DNA from: a virus
IMG/VR virus record: IMGVR_UViG_3300027977_000140
Location: 1-30,018 of that record
DNA: 30,018 nt
Strand: one strand, 5' to 3'
Below, in pieces: positions 7,392 to 16,600 of the stretch (positions within the stretch are counted from its first letter, which is position 1; every line of letters begins with the position of its first letter). A model generated the notes under the pieces. The model saw nothing but the letters and a program-made list of their open reading frames with translations. It was not told where the DNA came from and did no database searches. A program made the position numbers and the translations under genes.

Positions 7392-7420
7392 GACCCCGCT
7401 TTAATCGGCGGGGTCTTTTT
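7392..7420 (+). terminator. Strong Rho-independent terminator after head genes
   Basis: GACCCCGC (7392-7399) and GCGGGGTC (7408-7415) form a perfect 8-bp GC-rich stem with an 8-base loop, followed directly by TTTTT (7416-7420). It separates the capsid genes from the tail genes and probably lowers tail-gene transcription relative to capsid. Confidence 0.93.
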
Positions 7421-7479
7421 GTGTGCGTTCGATAAGTCGGCGGGAAATGTAATTTTTAAGGCTAAATCGGAGAAACCTC

Positions 7480-7836
7480 GTGGCCCTATTTATTCTCAGA
7501 CCTTTAGTTGGCGGCGGTTACATGAACGCTACGCCAATTTCTCCTTTGCGTATAAATCCGGCGTCGGGAGGTATCTCTGTTGCTGACAACGCTTCGTGGA
7601 CGCGGGTGTTGACTGATGCTGCCTTATTGGCGCTTTTTGATGGCGCGCCAAATCAACAGCTTGTTCTGACTGCAATCAACACGGCCGCCTCTACCGTCAT
7701 GCAAATCATTTCAATGCCGGGGGCTTCTGCACCGTCCACTGAAATTGGTGACTGGATTCCCGCCAACGCTAAAGACTGGTTCACGATTGACCGTGCGACC
7801 GTAAGCCTTTGGTTCCGCGTTGCCGCAATCACCTAA
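7480..7836 (+). CDS. Hypothetical virion-associated protein
   Basis: This 118-residue protein appears to start at GTG 7480, with GGAG at 7469-7472 seven bases upstream. In-frame ATG 7522 is an alternative without a good ribosome site. After MALFILRPLVGGG it has NASWTRVLTDAALLALFD and a beta-rich second half (QQLVLTAINTAASTVMQIIS, then WFTIDRATVSLWFRVAAIT). I do not recognise a family. It is the first gene after the head terminator and precedes the glycine-rich protein, so a role in the virion surface or tail is likely but unproven. Confidence 0.68.
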   Translation: MALFILRPLVGGGYMNATPISPLRINPASGGISVADNASWTRVLTDAALLALFDGAPNQQLVLTAINTAASTVMQIISMPGASAPSTEIGDWIPANAKDWFTIDRATVSLWFRVAAIT

Positions 7837-7856
7837 AGAGAGGGACGAATAGTCCA

Positions 7857-8738
7857 ATGACTGGCTTTGGTTTTGGCATGGGTTTATCGCGTCGTCGTCT
7901 GGGGGGTGGTTCTCGCTCTGTCAATTACCTAATCGTCGCAGGCGGTGGCGGAGGTGGACGTACGGGCGGCGGCGGTGGTGCGGGCGGTTTAAGAACTGGA
8001 TCATCATCAATTGCAATCGGTGCGTATACGGTAACAGTTGGCGCTGGCGGCGCTGGTGCAACAACTGAGGCGCGGGGCACATCTGGGACGGCTTCATCTT
8101 GGAATGGCATTAGCACAGTCGGCGGTGGCGGTGGGGGCTCTTATACTGTTGCCGATACGCCGTCCGTAAACGTAGGCGGCTCTGGCGGTTCTGGCGGCGG
8201 CGGTTCTCAATGGTTTTCAACAGGATTTACGGCAGCTAGTGCGGGAACAAGTGGCGAAGGAAATGCAGGCGGTCGAGGCTACCTTTTTATGCCTAGCTGG
8301 CTCTCCCCCGGCGGTGGTGGTGGCTCAGGGGCTGTCGGTAATGATGCTAATTCGACAACTGGTCAACCCGGTGCAGGCGGCAACGGCACGGCGAGCAGTA
8401 TTTCAGGGTCGTCCGTTACATACGCAGGAGGCGGCGGCGGTGGTGTAGACCGATTTAGTCCAGCTTCACCTAATGTTGGAGGCGCGGGCGGAACAGGAGG
8501 CGGTGGTGCTGGCGGAAGTCCAAATGGACCTGTAGCGGGCACAGCAAATCTCGGCGGCGGTGGTGGCGGTGGCGGTTGGGATGCCACCCCTGTAAACGGC
8601 GCAGCAGGCGGCTCTGGCGTTGTCATCATTGCCTATCCAACAGGTTCCATAACCGCAACAGGTGGGACCATAACCACAAGCGGCGGCAACACAATCCACA
8701 CGTTCACCGCAAACGGCACGTTCCAGAGGACGGCATAG
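7857..8738 (+). CDS. Glycine-rich adhesin-like phage surface protein
   Basis: This 293-residue protein is dominated by glycine runs: more than ten separate GGGG or longer stretches from VNYLIVAGGGGGG onward. They are interspersed with short beta segments (SSIAIGAYTVTVGAGGAG, STVGGGGGGSYTVAD). It ends with GSGVVIIAYP and a small C-terminal domain with TITTSGGNTIHTFTANGTF. The pattern is that of the phage glycine-rich domain proteins, which include receptor-binding adhesins built from packed polyglycine-II helices. This suggests a surface-exposed host-recognition or head-fibre protein. ATG 7857 is chosen, with AGGG at 7841-7844 twelve bases upstream. An in-frame start at 7809 would overlap the preceding gene. 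Confidence 0.8.
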   Translation: MTGFGFGMGLSRRRLGGGSRSVNYLIVAGGGGGGRTGGGGGAGGLRTGSSSIAIGAYTVTVGAGGAGATTEARGTSGTASSWNGISTVGGGGGGSYTVADTPSVNVGGSGGSGGGGSQWFSTGFTAASAGTSGEGNAGGRGYLFMPSWLSPGGGGGSGAVGNDANSTTGQPGAGGNGTASSISGSSVTYAGGGGGGVDRFSPASPNVGGAGGTGGGGAGGSPNGPVAGTANLGGGGGGGGWDATPVNGAAGGSGVVIIAYPTGSITATGGTITTSGGNTIHTFTANGTFQRTA

Positions 8739-8784
8739 CGCATTCGTGCGTTCATTGCGTGCGTGACGTGGGCGACTATGGGCC

Positions 8785-9378
8785 ATGTCTTATGCTGCAC
8801 CTATTGAACTTGTACAGGCCGCGCTGGCTCGTGTTGGCGGGCAACTGATCACGTCCCTTGAGGACAACTCCATGCCTGCCGTGGTTGCCAAAGCCAATTA
8901 TGAGATCATGGCCCGCAAACGGCTTTCGATGCACACATGGTCTTTTGCGTCTTATCCGGTTCTTTTGGTCTATCAGGGTGAGCAAGCGGTGGGGCAAATG
9001 CGACATGCGTACCGTAAGCCTCCCGAAGCCTTGCGCATTCATTGGGTTGGCGTCGGCGAGCAACGCTTGGACAATTGGAAGCTGACTCAAGGCAAAATCG
9101 TTGCCCGCATGCCTAACGAATATGAGGCCTTGATCTCGCACCGTGCCCCAGAAGGTGATTGGGCAGATGACTTTACCGAAGCCTTTGTGACTGAACTTGA
9201 GGCTTTGTTCATTCAAAGTTTGCAGCGCAACATTCAAGAGGCTCGCGTCCGGTTTCGTGATGCTGATGCTTTGTTTGCCAGAGCGCTTGCGTCGGACAAG
9301 AGGCAATCTCCCGGCCCGCAAGTAATCCGCACTGGTGCCCTTGCAAGCGCTTGGCTTGGCGAACGCGGGAGGGCTTAA
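8785..9378 (+). CDS. Tail adaptor (T7 gp11-like tail tubular protein A)
   Basis: This 197-residue protein matches the gp11-type adaptor that forms the ring between portal and nozzle. Signature stretches are APIELVQAALARVGGQLITS at the N-terminus, YEIMARKRLSMHTWSFAS, PPEALRIHWVGV and the C-terminal helix ALFIQSLQRNIQEARVRFRDADALFARA. The length fits T7 gp11 (about 196 residues). The ATG has no strong Shine-Dalgarno site, only a G-rich stretch. Its 3' end lies two bases from the nozzle gene, whose ribosome site is inside this gene. Confidence 0.9.
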   Translation: MSYAAPIELVQAALARVGGQLITSLEDNSMPAVVAKANYEIMARKRLSMHTWSFASYPVLLVYQGEQAVGQMRHAYRKPPEALRIHWVGVGEQRLDNWKLTQGKIVARMPNEYEALISHRAPEGDWADDFTEAFVTELEALFIQSLQRNIQEARVRFRDADALFARALASDKRQSPGPQVIRTGALASAWLGERGRA

Positions 9379-9380
9379 CC

Positions 9381-11486
9381 ATGCCCCGCTATCGTACTTG
9401 GACCACATCGGTAGAAAGTGGCGAGTTTGCTCCCGAGTATCGTCTTCGCACGGATGCGGTTGCCCGCAATAAGGGATTGCTGCAAGCCAAAAACACAAGG
9501 CTGTTAAGCGGTGGTGGTTGGTCGCGCCGATGGGGCACACGTCGTAAAGTCGCGCACGTTGGCGACTGTCGATATGAGACTATTGGCATTGGCCAATCTC
9601 AAGCGGTTTTATTTGCCTTCTCGAATGGTCGGCTAGATATTTACAATTCGTCTTGGGTTCTTATCCAGACAATTACCGGCTGCCCATGGACGGGCGCGCA
9701 TATCCACAAGATGCAGGTGGCTGCTGAGGCAAATCGTGTCAGCATTGCCCATCAGGCATTCTACCCTCAAGAGCTAATTAAGACAGGGGCGACGTGGGCA
9801 CGCGCAGCTAAGTCGTTCACCCCCGGGCAAGGCACAACGATCAGACAGCCATACTATCGGTTTCAGGCCTCGGGCGTCACGCTTACCCCTTCGGCTTTAA
9901 CTGGCTCGATCACGCTTACGGCATCGGCTGATCACTTTGTCGCCGGTCATGTCGGGACTCGTATTCGCTATGTCACCCAAGAAATTTTAATTACCGCTGT
10001 AAGCAGCCCAACATCCGCTACAGGAACGGTTCAAGGCGCTTTGTTCCCTACCCTTAGTGTTCCAATAAATACGTCTGTGGGCTTTTCTGTGGGTGATATT
10101 GTTGAGGGTGCCGACTCCAAGGTTCAAGGTGTTGTGACCGGCATTCCGAACAGTACAACTCTGACCATTTTGCTGATCAATGGTTATGAAAATTTTATTG
10201 GCAGTCCCAGCCACGAGAACCTAGTCGGGCCAAATCAGAGATCCAAACTAACGGGCACGATTAGCAATACTACTCCGGCCGCTGCGGTCGATTGGGATGA
10301 AGCGCTTATCTCGGATGCTCGAGGCTTTCCCGGCGGCGTTGCGTATCATCGCGGCCGTCAATTGCTGTTTGATTTTCCTGCTGCCCAAAACCTACTCGCG
10401 GCGTCTATCGCTGGTGATCCAGATGACTTTGACACGGGCGAGGCTGGGCCAAACGACGCGGTAATTGAGACTGTCGGCCGTGACGATTCCTTGCGGGTCT
10501 TGTTCGTGGGTTCGATGGAACAATTGTTGGTCTTCACCGAGGCGGGTGCTTACTATGTGCCCGAGACCACCGGCGCACCATTTAGCCCGACCAATGCCGA
10601 GTTTCTTGCAATTGGTCCCGAGGTTATTGGCAATACTGCCCCAGTCCGTGTGTCCGAAGGCATGCTGTTTTGTGAGGCCCGATCAGGCCGCATGCTGGTT
10701 TTGGTGCCAACGGGGAATGTTCGCCGGTCTTGGGACGTGGCGGATTTGTCGGAATTGTCTTTCCACTTGATGGGCACACCGAAGAAGATTGCCGTTTTGC
10801 CCGCCACCTCAACATCTGATCGTGAGATTGTGGTTCTAAAGGAAGACGGCAAGATTGCTTGGATGCGCTACCGTCGCTCGCAAGAGTCTGCTGGTTGGTG
10901 CCCATGGGAAACGGCTGGCACATGGCAATCCATGACCGTCTTGGATGGTCGCTTATTCTTGTCGACCGCTCGCACGCTTAATTCGGTTCTTGGCTATTCG
11001 GGCGAAGAATTGTCAGATGCTTGTGTTCTTGATGGGTGCTTGGCTGGGACAACGGGTACGTCTCCTTCTATGCCTGCTGCCTTCACGGGCACAAACGTAA
11101 CGATCACAAAGTTTAATCAAACGATCTACCAAGGGCCATATAGCGGGTTTGTTCCTGCTGACTGGACTGGAACGGTCGATGTTGGTTTTGCACCGGAGGT
11201 CACGGTCGAATATCCCCCGCCGATTGATGGCGAGAACGGGCAATGGCGACCCATGCAAATCATCCGTGCCTTTATTACGGTGGTCTCAAGCGGTTCGTTC
11301 CGAGTTGATAATTATGAAATGGGCGCTTTTTTCCCCGAGTCTGCGGAAGATGACCTGCCGCCCTTGTGGTCAGATACCCGAGAGCATTGGTGTCAGGGTA
11401 TTGGATGGAATCGCACCATGACTATCTCTCAAGAAATTCCGGCCCCCTTGGTTGTTGAGGCGGTCACACTCGAGGTCAAAAGCTAA
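9381..11486 (+). CDS. Tail nozzle (T7 gp12-like tail tubular protein B)
   Basis: This 701-residue protein follows the adaptor gene and has the usual nozzle N-terminus: SVESGEFAPEYRLRTDAVAR, then LLQAKNTRLLSGGGWSRRWGTR. Further matching stretches are GGVAYHRGRQLLFDFPAAQN and LRVLFVGSMEQLLVFTEAGAY, typical of podoviral beta-propeller nozzles. The C-terminal part is beta-rich. It should form the hexameric tail tube end that carries fibres or spikes. ATG 9381 is chosen because GGGAGGG at 9367-9373 is seven bases upstream. An upstream in-frame start at 9351 would lie inside the adaptor gene. The stop shares one base with the next start (TAATG). Confidence 0.88.
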   Translation: MPRYRTWTTSVESGEFAPEYRLRTDAVARNKGLLQAKNTRLLSGGGWSRRWGTRRKVAHVGDCRYETIGIGQSQAVLFAFSNGRLDIYNSSWVLIQTITGCPWTGAHIHKMQVAAEANRVSIAHQAFYPQELIKTGATWARAAKSFTPGQGTTIRQPYYRFQASGVTLTPSALTGSITLTASADHFVAGHVGTRIRYVTQEILITAVSSPTSATGTVQGALFPTLSVPINTSVGFSVGDIVEGADSKVQGVVTGIPNSTTLTILLINGYENFIGSPSHENLVGPNQRSKLTGTISNTTPAAAVDWDEALISDARGFPGGVAYHRGRQLLFDFPAAQNLLAASIAGDPDDFDTGEAGPNDAVIETVGRDDSLRVLFVGSMEQLLVFTEAGAYYVPETTGAPFSPTNAEFLAIGPEVIGNTAPVRVSEGMLFCEARSGRMLVLVPTGNVRRSWDVADLSELSFHLMGTPKKIAVLPATSTSDREIVVLKEDGKIAWMRYRRSQESAGWCPWETAGTWQSMTVLDGRLFLSTARTLNSVLGYSGEELSDACVLDGCLAGTTGTSPSMPAAFTGTNVTITKFNQTIYQGPYSGFVPADWTGTVDVGFAPEVTVEYPPPIDGENGQWRPMQIIRAFITVVSSGSFRVDNYEMGAFFPESAEDDLPPLWSDTREHWCQGIGWNRTMTISQEIPAPLVVEAVTLEVKS

Positions 11487-11926
11487 TGAAAGCCGCAAAT
11501 GTTATTTCCTCCGCGACCGAAGCCGCCGGTTCAATTGCCAGCGGATACCAGCGCGCGTCCGAACTAAAGAGCGAGGCTCTCAACTTTGAGCGCCGGGCTG
11601 CCGGAATTAGGCTACAAGGGCAACAAGACTCCGCGTCTCGCTATCAGGAATTGGACAGCGCAATACAGACTGTTGCCGCGCTTCGTGGTGCCCGCAATCT
11701 CAGCTTTAACTCTCCAACCGCTCAAGCAATTGACCGTCAGGTTCAAAGGCAGGCAACACGCGGGCTTCAAATCTCGCAGCTTGGCTTTGCTCAAGAGGCG
11801 GATACCAACCGCATGTCTGCAAAATCCGCTCGCACGGCAAGTCGCTTTGCCAAGGTGGCTGGCTGGATGAAAGCGGTCCCATCAATCTTTGATACTGCCT
11901 CCGGTATCAAGAGCATGAAGAAATAG
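11486..11926 (+). CDS. Internal virion protein (gp14-like ejection protein)
   Basis: This 146-residue helical protein begins at the TAATG overlap with the nozzle gene, with GAGG at 11472-11475. Its composition and motifs are those of gp14-type internal proteins: YQRASELKSEALNFERRAAG, long Q/A-rich helices, LRGARNLSFNSPTAQAI and a final amphipathic segment VAGWMKAVPSIFDTASGI that could insert into a membrane. Such proteins are ejected first and help form a channel in the outer membrane. Position as the first of three consecutive ejection genes supports the call. Confidence 0.8.
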   Translation: MKAANVISSATEAAGSIASGYQRASELKSEALNFERRAAGIRLQGQQDSASRYQELDSAIQTVAALRGARNLSFNSPTAQAIDRQVQRQATRGLQISQLGFAQEADTNRMSAKSARTASRFAKVAGWMKAVPSIFDTASGIKSMKK

Positions 11927-11928
11927 CT

Positions 11929-13614
11929 ATGCCCCTTGGTGAAGGCTACGGCCAACTCATTCGACCAACTGGAACGACGCCGCTGCAAAGTGGTGTTCGC
12001 ACGTTTGACCCCGGCATTGGCGAGGCCTTAACTGGTCTTGGCCAAGAAATTGGTCGCCGTGTGAGGCCTGCCCTGATGGACGAGGCGGCTACCAAAGGCC
12101 GACTTGAGGGCGATGCGGGAATCCAGTCCGACGTTATTCCGATCACCGATATTGATCTTGCTTATAAGCGCGCAAATGAGCAGGCCTACTTGGCCCGTAA
12201 TGACATTGACCGTGATGAAACTCTTGCGGCACTTGAGCAACAATTCGGTGCTGACCCAGAGAAGTTTTCCCTAGCGGCGCTTGAAGCAAAGTCTGCCCAG
12301 ATCAAGGGGGCCCGTGGTTCTTTGGCTGTTGCGGTCGAGCAATCTTGGGATCGAGCAATTACCCGCCGCACCACTGGTCTTGCCAAAGCCAAAGTACAAC
12401 GTGACCTCAAAAAGTCATTGGACGATATTGACGTTGGCATTGCTCGCAATCGTGCTGTGCTTGAGGCGGCCGCTCGCAATGGAACACTTGAATCTGATGA
12501 AGCCCAAGAAGCCATGCAAAAACTGCAAGAGGGTATCAAGGGCAAGGTTGAGAATCCGCTTTCGACTTATACAGCCGTTGAGGCTGATCGTGATTTCCGC
12601 GTGTTGTCTGGCCAGCTCGCCTCGCTTACTGTCGGTCGCACGGTTGCCACTACGTTTAACGACGCCATGGCCGGTGGCGATACAATTGCCGGGGCTGAGG
12701 CTAAAGCTCGCGCTGGTCTTTTTGAGGCATTCAATACAAACCCAACATTGGCTGGCTTAGATCAGGCTGAACGCGCCCGCTTGCTAAAGGTGTCCGATGA
12801 CGCTTTAGTCGAGAATGCCAGTCAGGCCCGTCGATTAAAAGCGGATGCAGACGCAGAAGAACGTGCTGCAACGGCCGCACTTCGAGAAAAGCATCAGACT
12901 AATTATTACACGCTGTTGCCTGCCGCTGATGCCGGTGGATTGACTATTGCCGAGATTAACAAGCGCGAAGCTGCGGGCGATATTAGCGCACCACAAGCGG
13001 ATGCCCTTCGGGGGAACACACGCGCGGCTGCCTCTCGGGCCGAGACCGCAAGAAACCAATCTATTGCCGCTGCTAGACGTGCCCAAGCGGACGCCAGTAG
13101 AGAGGCCCGCCTTGGCGCAAAAGAGCAGGCTCAGGGGCTTGTTTATGATTTGCGTGACCTAGCAGACGTTGATCCAGATGCCGCGCTTGCTGAGGCAACC
13201 AGAGCGCGTGGTGCCGGAATGATTACCGAAACACAATTACGATCTATTCAACGTGCTGCGCGAGCCGAATGGAACCGCGACGACAAGGATAGAATTGCTG
13301 ACACGCGCAACGCCATGAAAGCTGCTGGTGCCAAACCAGAAGACATTGACTATATGGAACGCCGGTATAGCGACATTCTTGACGCAAATCCAAACTGGAA
13401 TGAGCAAGACCGCGACAAGTATCACACCCAGTTTCGGCAAAGCTATGTTGTGCGAGCGGGCCGCAAGTCTTCGCCAACCGGGCAAGTTAGAAGCCCTGAG
13501 CAAATCCGAGCGGACATTCTTTCTGTTAGCCGGTCAAACGCGCCCGCTACCGTTCAGGCACAAAGATTGACCGCGCTTCGCAATGAACTCAAAGCCGCGA
13601 CCGCAAGGAATTAA
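11929..13614 (+). CDS. Internal virion protein (gp15-like ejection protein)
   Basis: This 561-residue protein is almost entirely alpha-helical, rich in Ala, Arg and Asp, with few aromatics and no cysteine that I see. An N-terminal segment YGQLIRPTGTTPLQSGVR precedes long helices, including a strongly charged coil around ARRLKADADAEERAATAALR. The size and composition suit the second ejection protein of the podoviral core, which forms the periplasmic part of the DNA conduit. No lytic transglycosylase motif is visible. The gene starts two bases after the previous stop with only a weak ribosome site, suggesting coupling. It ends two bases before the giant ejection protein gene. Confidence 0.78.
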   Translation: MPLGEGYGQLIRPTGTTPLQSGVRTFDPGIGEALTGLGQEIGRRVRPALMDEAATKGRLEGDAGIQSDVIPITDIDLAYKRANEQAYLARNDIDRDETLAALEQQFGADPEKFSLAALEAKSAQIKGARGSLAVAVEQSWDRAITRRTTGLAKAKVQRDLKKSLDDIDVGIARNRAVLEAAARNGTLESDEAQEAMQKLQEGIKGKVENPLSTYTAVEADRDFRVLSGQLASLTVGRTVATTFNDAMAGGDTIAGAEAKARAGLFEAFNTNPTLAGLDQAERARLLKVSDDALVENASQARRLKADADAEERAATAALREKHQTNYYTLLPAADAGGLTIAEINKREAAGDISAPQADALRGNTRAAASRAETARNQSIAAARRAQADASREARLGAKEQAQGLVYDLRDLADVDPDAALAEATRARGAGMITETQLRSIQRAARAEWNRDDKDRIADTRNAMKAAGAKPEDIDYMERRYSDILDANPNWNEQDRDKYHTQFRQSYVVRAGRKSSPTGQVRSPEQIRADILSVSRSNAPATVQAQRLTALRNELKAATARN

Positions 13615-13616
13615 AA

Positions 13617-16600
13617 ATGGAACCTGATACCGTCGATCAAGCCATTCCGGCCGCCGCTCCCAAGCCTACAATGTTTTCTGTTCCGGTTGCCTTGGGTGAT
13701 CGGACTATCACGGCTTATGTGGACGCCAACACGCAAGAAGAAGCGCAGGCCTTAATTGAGTCTCGTCGCCAGCGCTTGGCCGAAGTAAACCCTCAACAGA
13801 ATGTCTATGCGGTTCGCGGGCAGGCGGGCGGGTACGGTTATTCATACGATACGGCAGATGAAACAACTGCCCGAGCAAACGTTCAAAAGGGGCTGGCCAA
13901 CCAAGACGCTATTGCCCGCTTTACGGCCGAAAATGCTGAATTGGATTCTACCGCCGAGAACAATTACGGCGCACTCGAAGTCAATGACATTATGTCCGAT
14001 ATTGACGCAATAAATGCAGAAGCAGCGCAGGCCGCGCCGAAGAAGTCTATTGGCGAAATGGCCGTTAGCGCTGGCAAGGACATTGCTTTTGGCGTCGGTG
14101 TCGAGGGTCCAACACAAGTTTTGGCCGGTGCTGCATCAGGGATCAATGAAACCTTGGACGCTATTCAGATCGCCGGTAACGCGCTTTCCGAGATTATTCC
14201 TAATCCGTATGTGGTTTGGAGTGGCGTTGGTGATGGTGTTGCGGGCAATGCTCAATTCCGCGTTGGTATGACTGGTCGAGGTGGTAGTTTCCAAAGAGAT
14301 GCAGAAGCGCTTGGCGTTGACCTAAATGAGTCCGCCCTTCCTGAATTGCCCGTAGTCGGTCAGCAACCAACATCAGTAACCGGTGGCGTTGTCCGCGCTC
14401 TTTCGCAATTTGGCGCGTCTATGGGTGTGGCTGGTCGAGCGCTTAGAAACTGGAAAACTGCTTCGACCGTAGGCAAATTTTCTAAGGCTATGGTTGCTGG
14501 TGCCATTGCTGACTTTGCCGCGTTTGATGAATCTGACAAGCGCTTGAGTGACCTGATCGAGACTGTTCCAGAATTGTCAAACCCAGTCACCGAATGGCTG
14601 GCGTCCGATGAAGATGATACCGCGCTAGAGTCCCGTCTCAAGAACGTAATTGAAGGCGGATTGATTGGCGTGGGGCTTGAGGCAATCGGGCCAATGGTCA
14701 AGCAGATTTCGGCTTATCGCCAACTCAAGAAGGCGCAAGCTCAAATCAAACCCCAAGCCGATCAGCTTATGGCCGAAACCATTGCGGCCGAAAGGCAGGT
14801 GGTGACTGATCTAAATGAGGCCGTGAAAATTCTGGGTGATCCAGAAGCGGACCTTGTTCGTGTGAAGGCAACACGCAAAGCGGCTGACATGTCTCCGATA
14901 GAGGGCAATGCTACAGAAGCGGCTGCTCTGACGCGGACGGCCGATGCAGTGGGCGGAACACCCCAAAGACCGCAAGACGCCGCTCAGGCTCAAGCTACGG
15001 GCGATGCTGCCCCATCGTTTGGTGAAAATCCATTTGAGATTAACTTTGCCAAGATTGCCCAGCCCGATGATGTGAACAGCGTCATTGCCCAGATGATCGA
15101 AAGCAGGCCCGACGCCATTGATGCCGCTCGCCGTGGTGTCCAAACGTGGGAGCAATCCAAGGAGGGTGCAGAGGCGCTTACGCAATCAGACAAGGCCTTT
15201 GTGGATCTCTTGTCCCGCCGTCCCGGTCAGGCTGCCAACGACAAGGAAACGATTGCCTTGCGCATGCTCTGGGGCGAAAGCGGGAAAAAGCTAAGGGAAG
15301 TCGCCAAACTTGCGGCCGACAATCCAACCGATGCAAACATGATGGTGTTCCGTCAAATGTTAAGCGTTCATGGCACAATTGAAGAAGCGGCTATGGGTGC
15401 GCGTGCTGAGGCTGGTCGGGCTTTGCAGACATGGCGTATGCCGGTGGGCTCAAGTGAGGCAATCGCAACACGGGTTCGTGAATTGGTAAACGGCTCTGAT
15501 GGTGCGCTACGCCAAGGCAACATTGATCTTGCCCGACAAATTGGCGCGCTCGACGATTCCACCATTGGCGAGCTTGCCCGTAAAGCCCCGCAAATGACCG
15601 ATGCACAGCGCATGAGAACAATTATTCAGTCGGCTATGCTTACTGCTCCGTCGACTCACGTTGCCAACATCACCGGCAACGCAATGGGCATGACGTTCGA
15701 AACCGCCTTGCGTGCGCTTGCCCCCATGACCACCGGCGGCACCGGCGCAATCAAAGAAGGCGAGGCCACGGCTATGTTTGCCGGTCAACTGCAAGCCTTC
15801 TGGGACGTGGTGAGGGCGGGCGATAAGTTCAAAGCCTTTTGGAACACGGCCGAAAAATCGGGCGGCAAAGCTGAAATGAACGCCCAACACATGTTCCCAA
15901 AGATGGCGGGCTCAAAAAACCAAGGGCTACGGGCGGTTGCCAACGTGGGTGACTTCTTGGTTAAGCTCCCCGGCGGCGCAACAAATGCCATGGATAACGT
16001 GTTCAAATATGCGCTCACCTCGGGCTCGCTTAATGCCACGGCTTTCCGCAAAGCAATGGATGAGGTCAATGCCGGTGCGCTAGATCGCGAAGACGTGGTG
16101 AAGCGTCAACGTGAATTGGTTGCCAACCCCACCGATGACATGATTGATGAGGCAGGCAGGCTTTCCGAAGAAGCCACATTCTCCCGAAGCCAAGAGACTT
16201 GGACGGATAGCGAAGGCAGAAGCGGCCCCGGCTGGGGTAAGATCATGCTGAATATCCGCCAAGCGGCCGAGCGCGGTGGTCCTGCTGGTGGCTATGCGTC
16301 GGGCGTGATCATGCCGTTTATTAACACACCGGCAAACATCATGTCTTACGCATTCCGGTCTTCGCCTCTTGCCCCGATGATGGCCCGCTATCAGAAAGAC
16401 TTGGCCGAGGGTGGGGCCCGTGCTGAGATCGCACGTACTCGGATGATGGCTGGATCTGCAATTATGTGGACGGCATTCTCTCTGGCTGCCAATGGGCAAT
16501 TGTCCGGTGGTGGTCCGATTGATCCGCAGCAACGCCAATTGCTGCAACGGCAAGGCTGGCAGCCCTATAGCGTGCGCGTGGGCGATACTTGGTATTCCTA

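Noticed and set aside
8363-8629. Proline-rich minus-strand frame
   Set aside because: Its proline runs are simply the antisense of glycine codons in the adhesin-like gene.
8776-9540. 254-residue minus-strand frame
   Set aside because: Antisense to the tail adaptor gene, with no supporting features.
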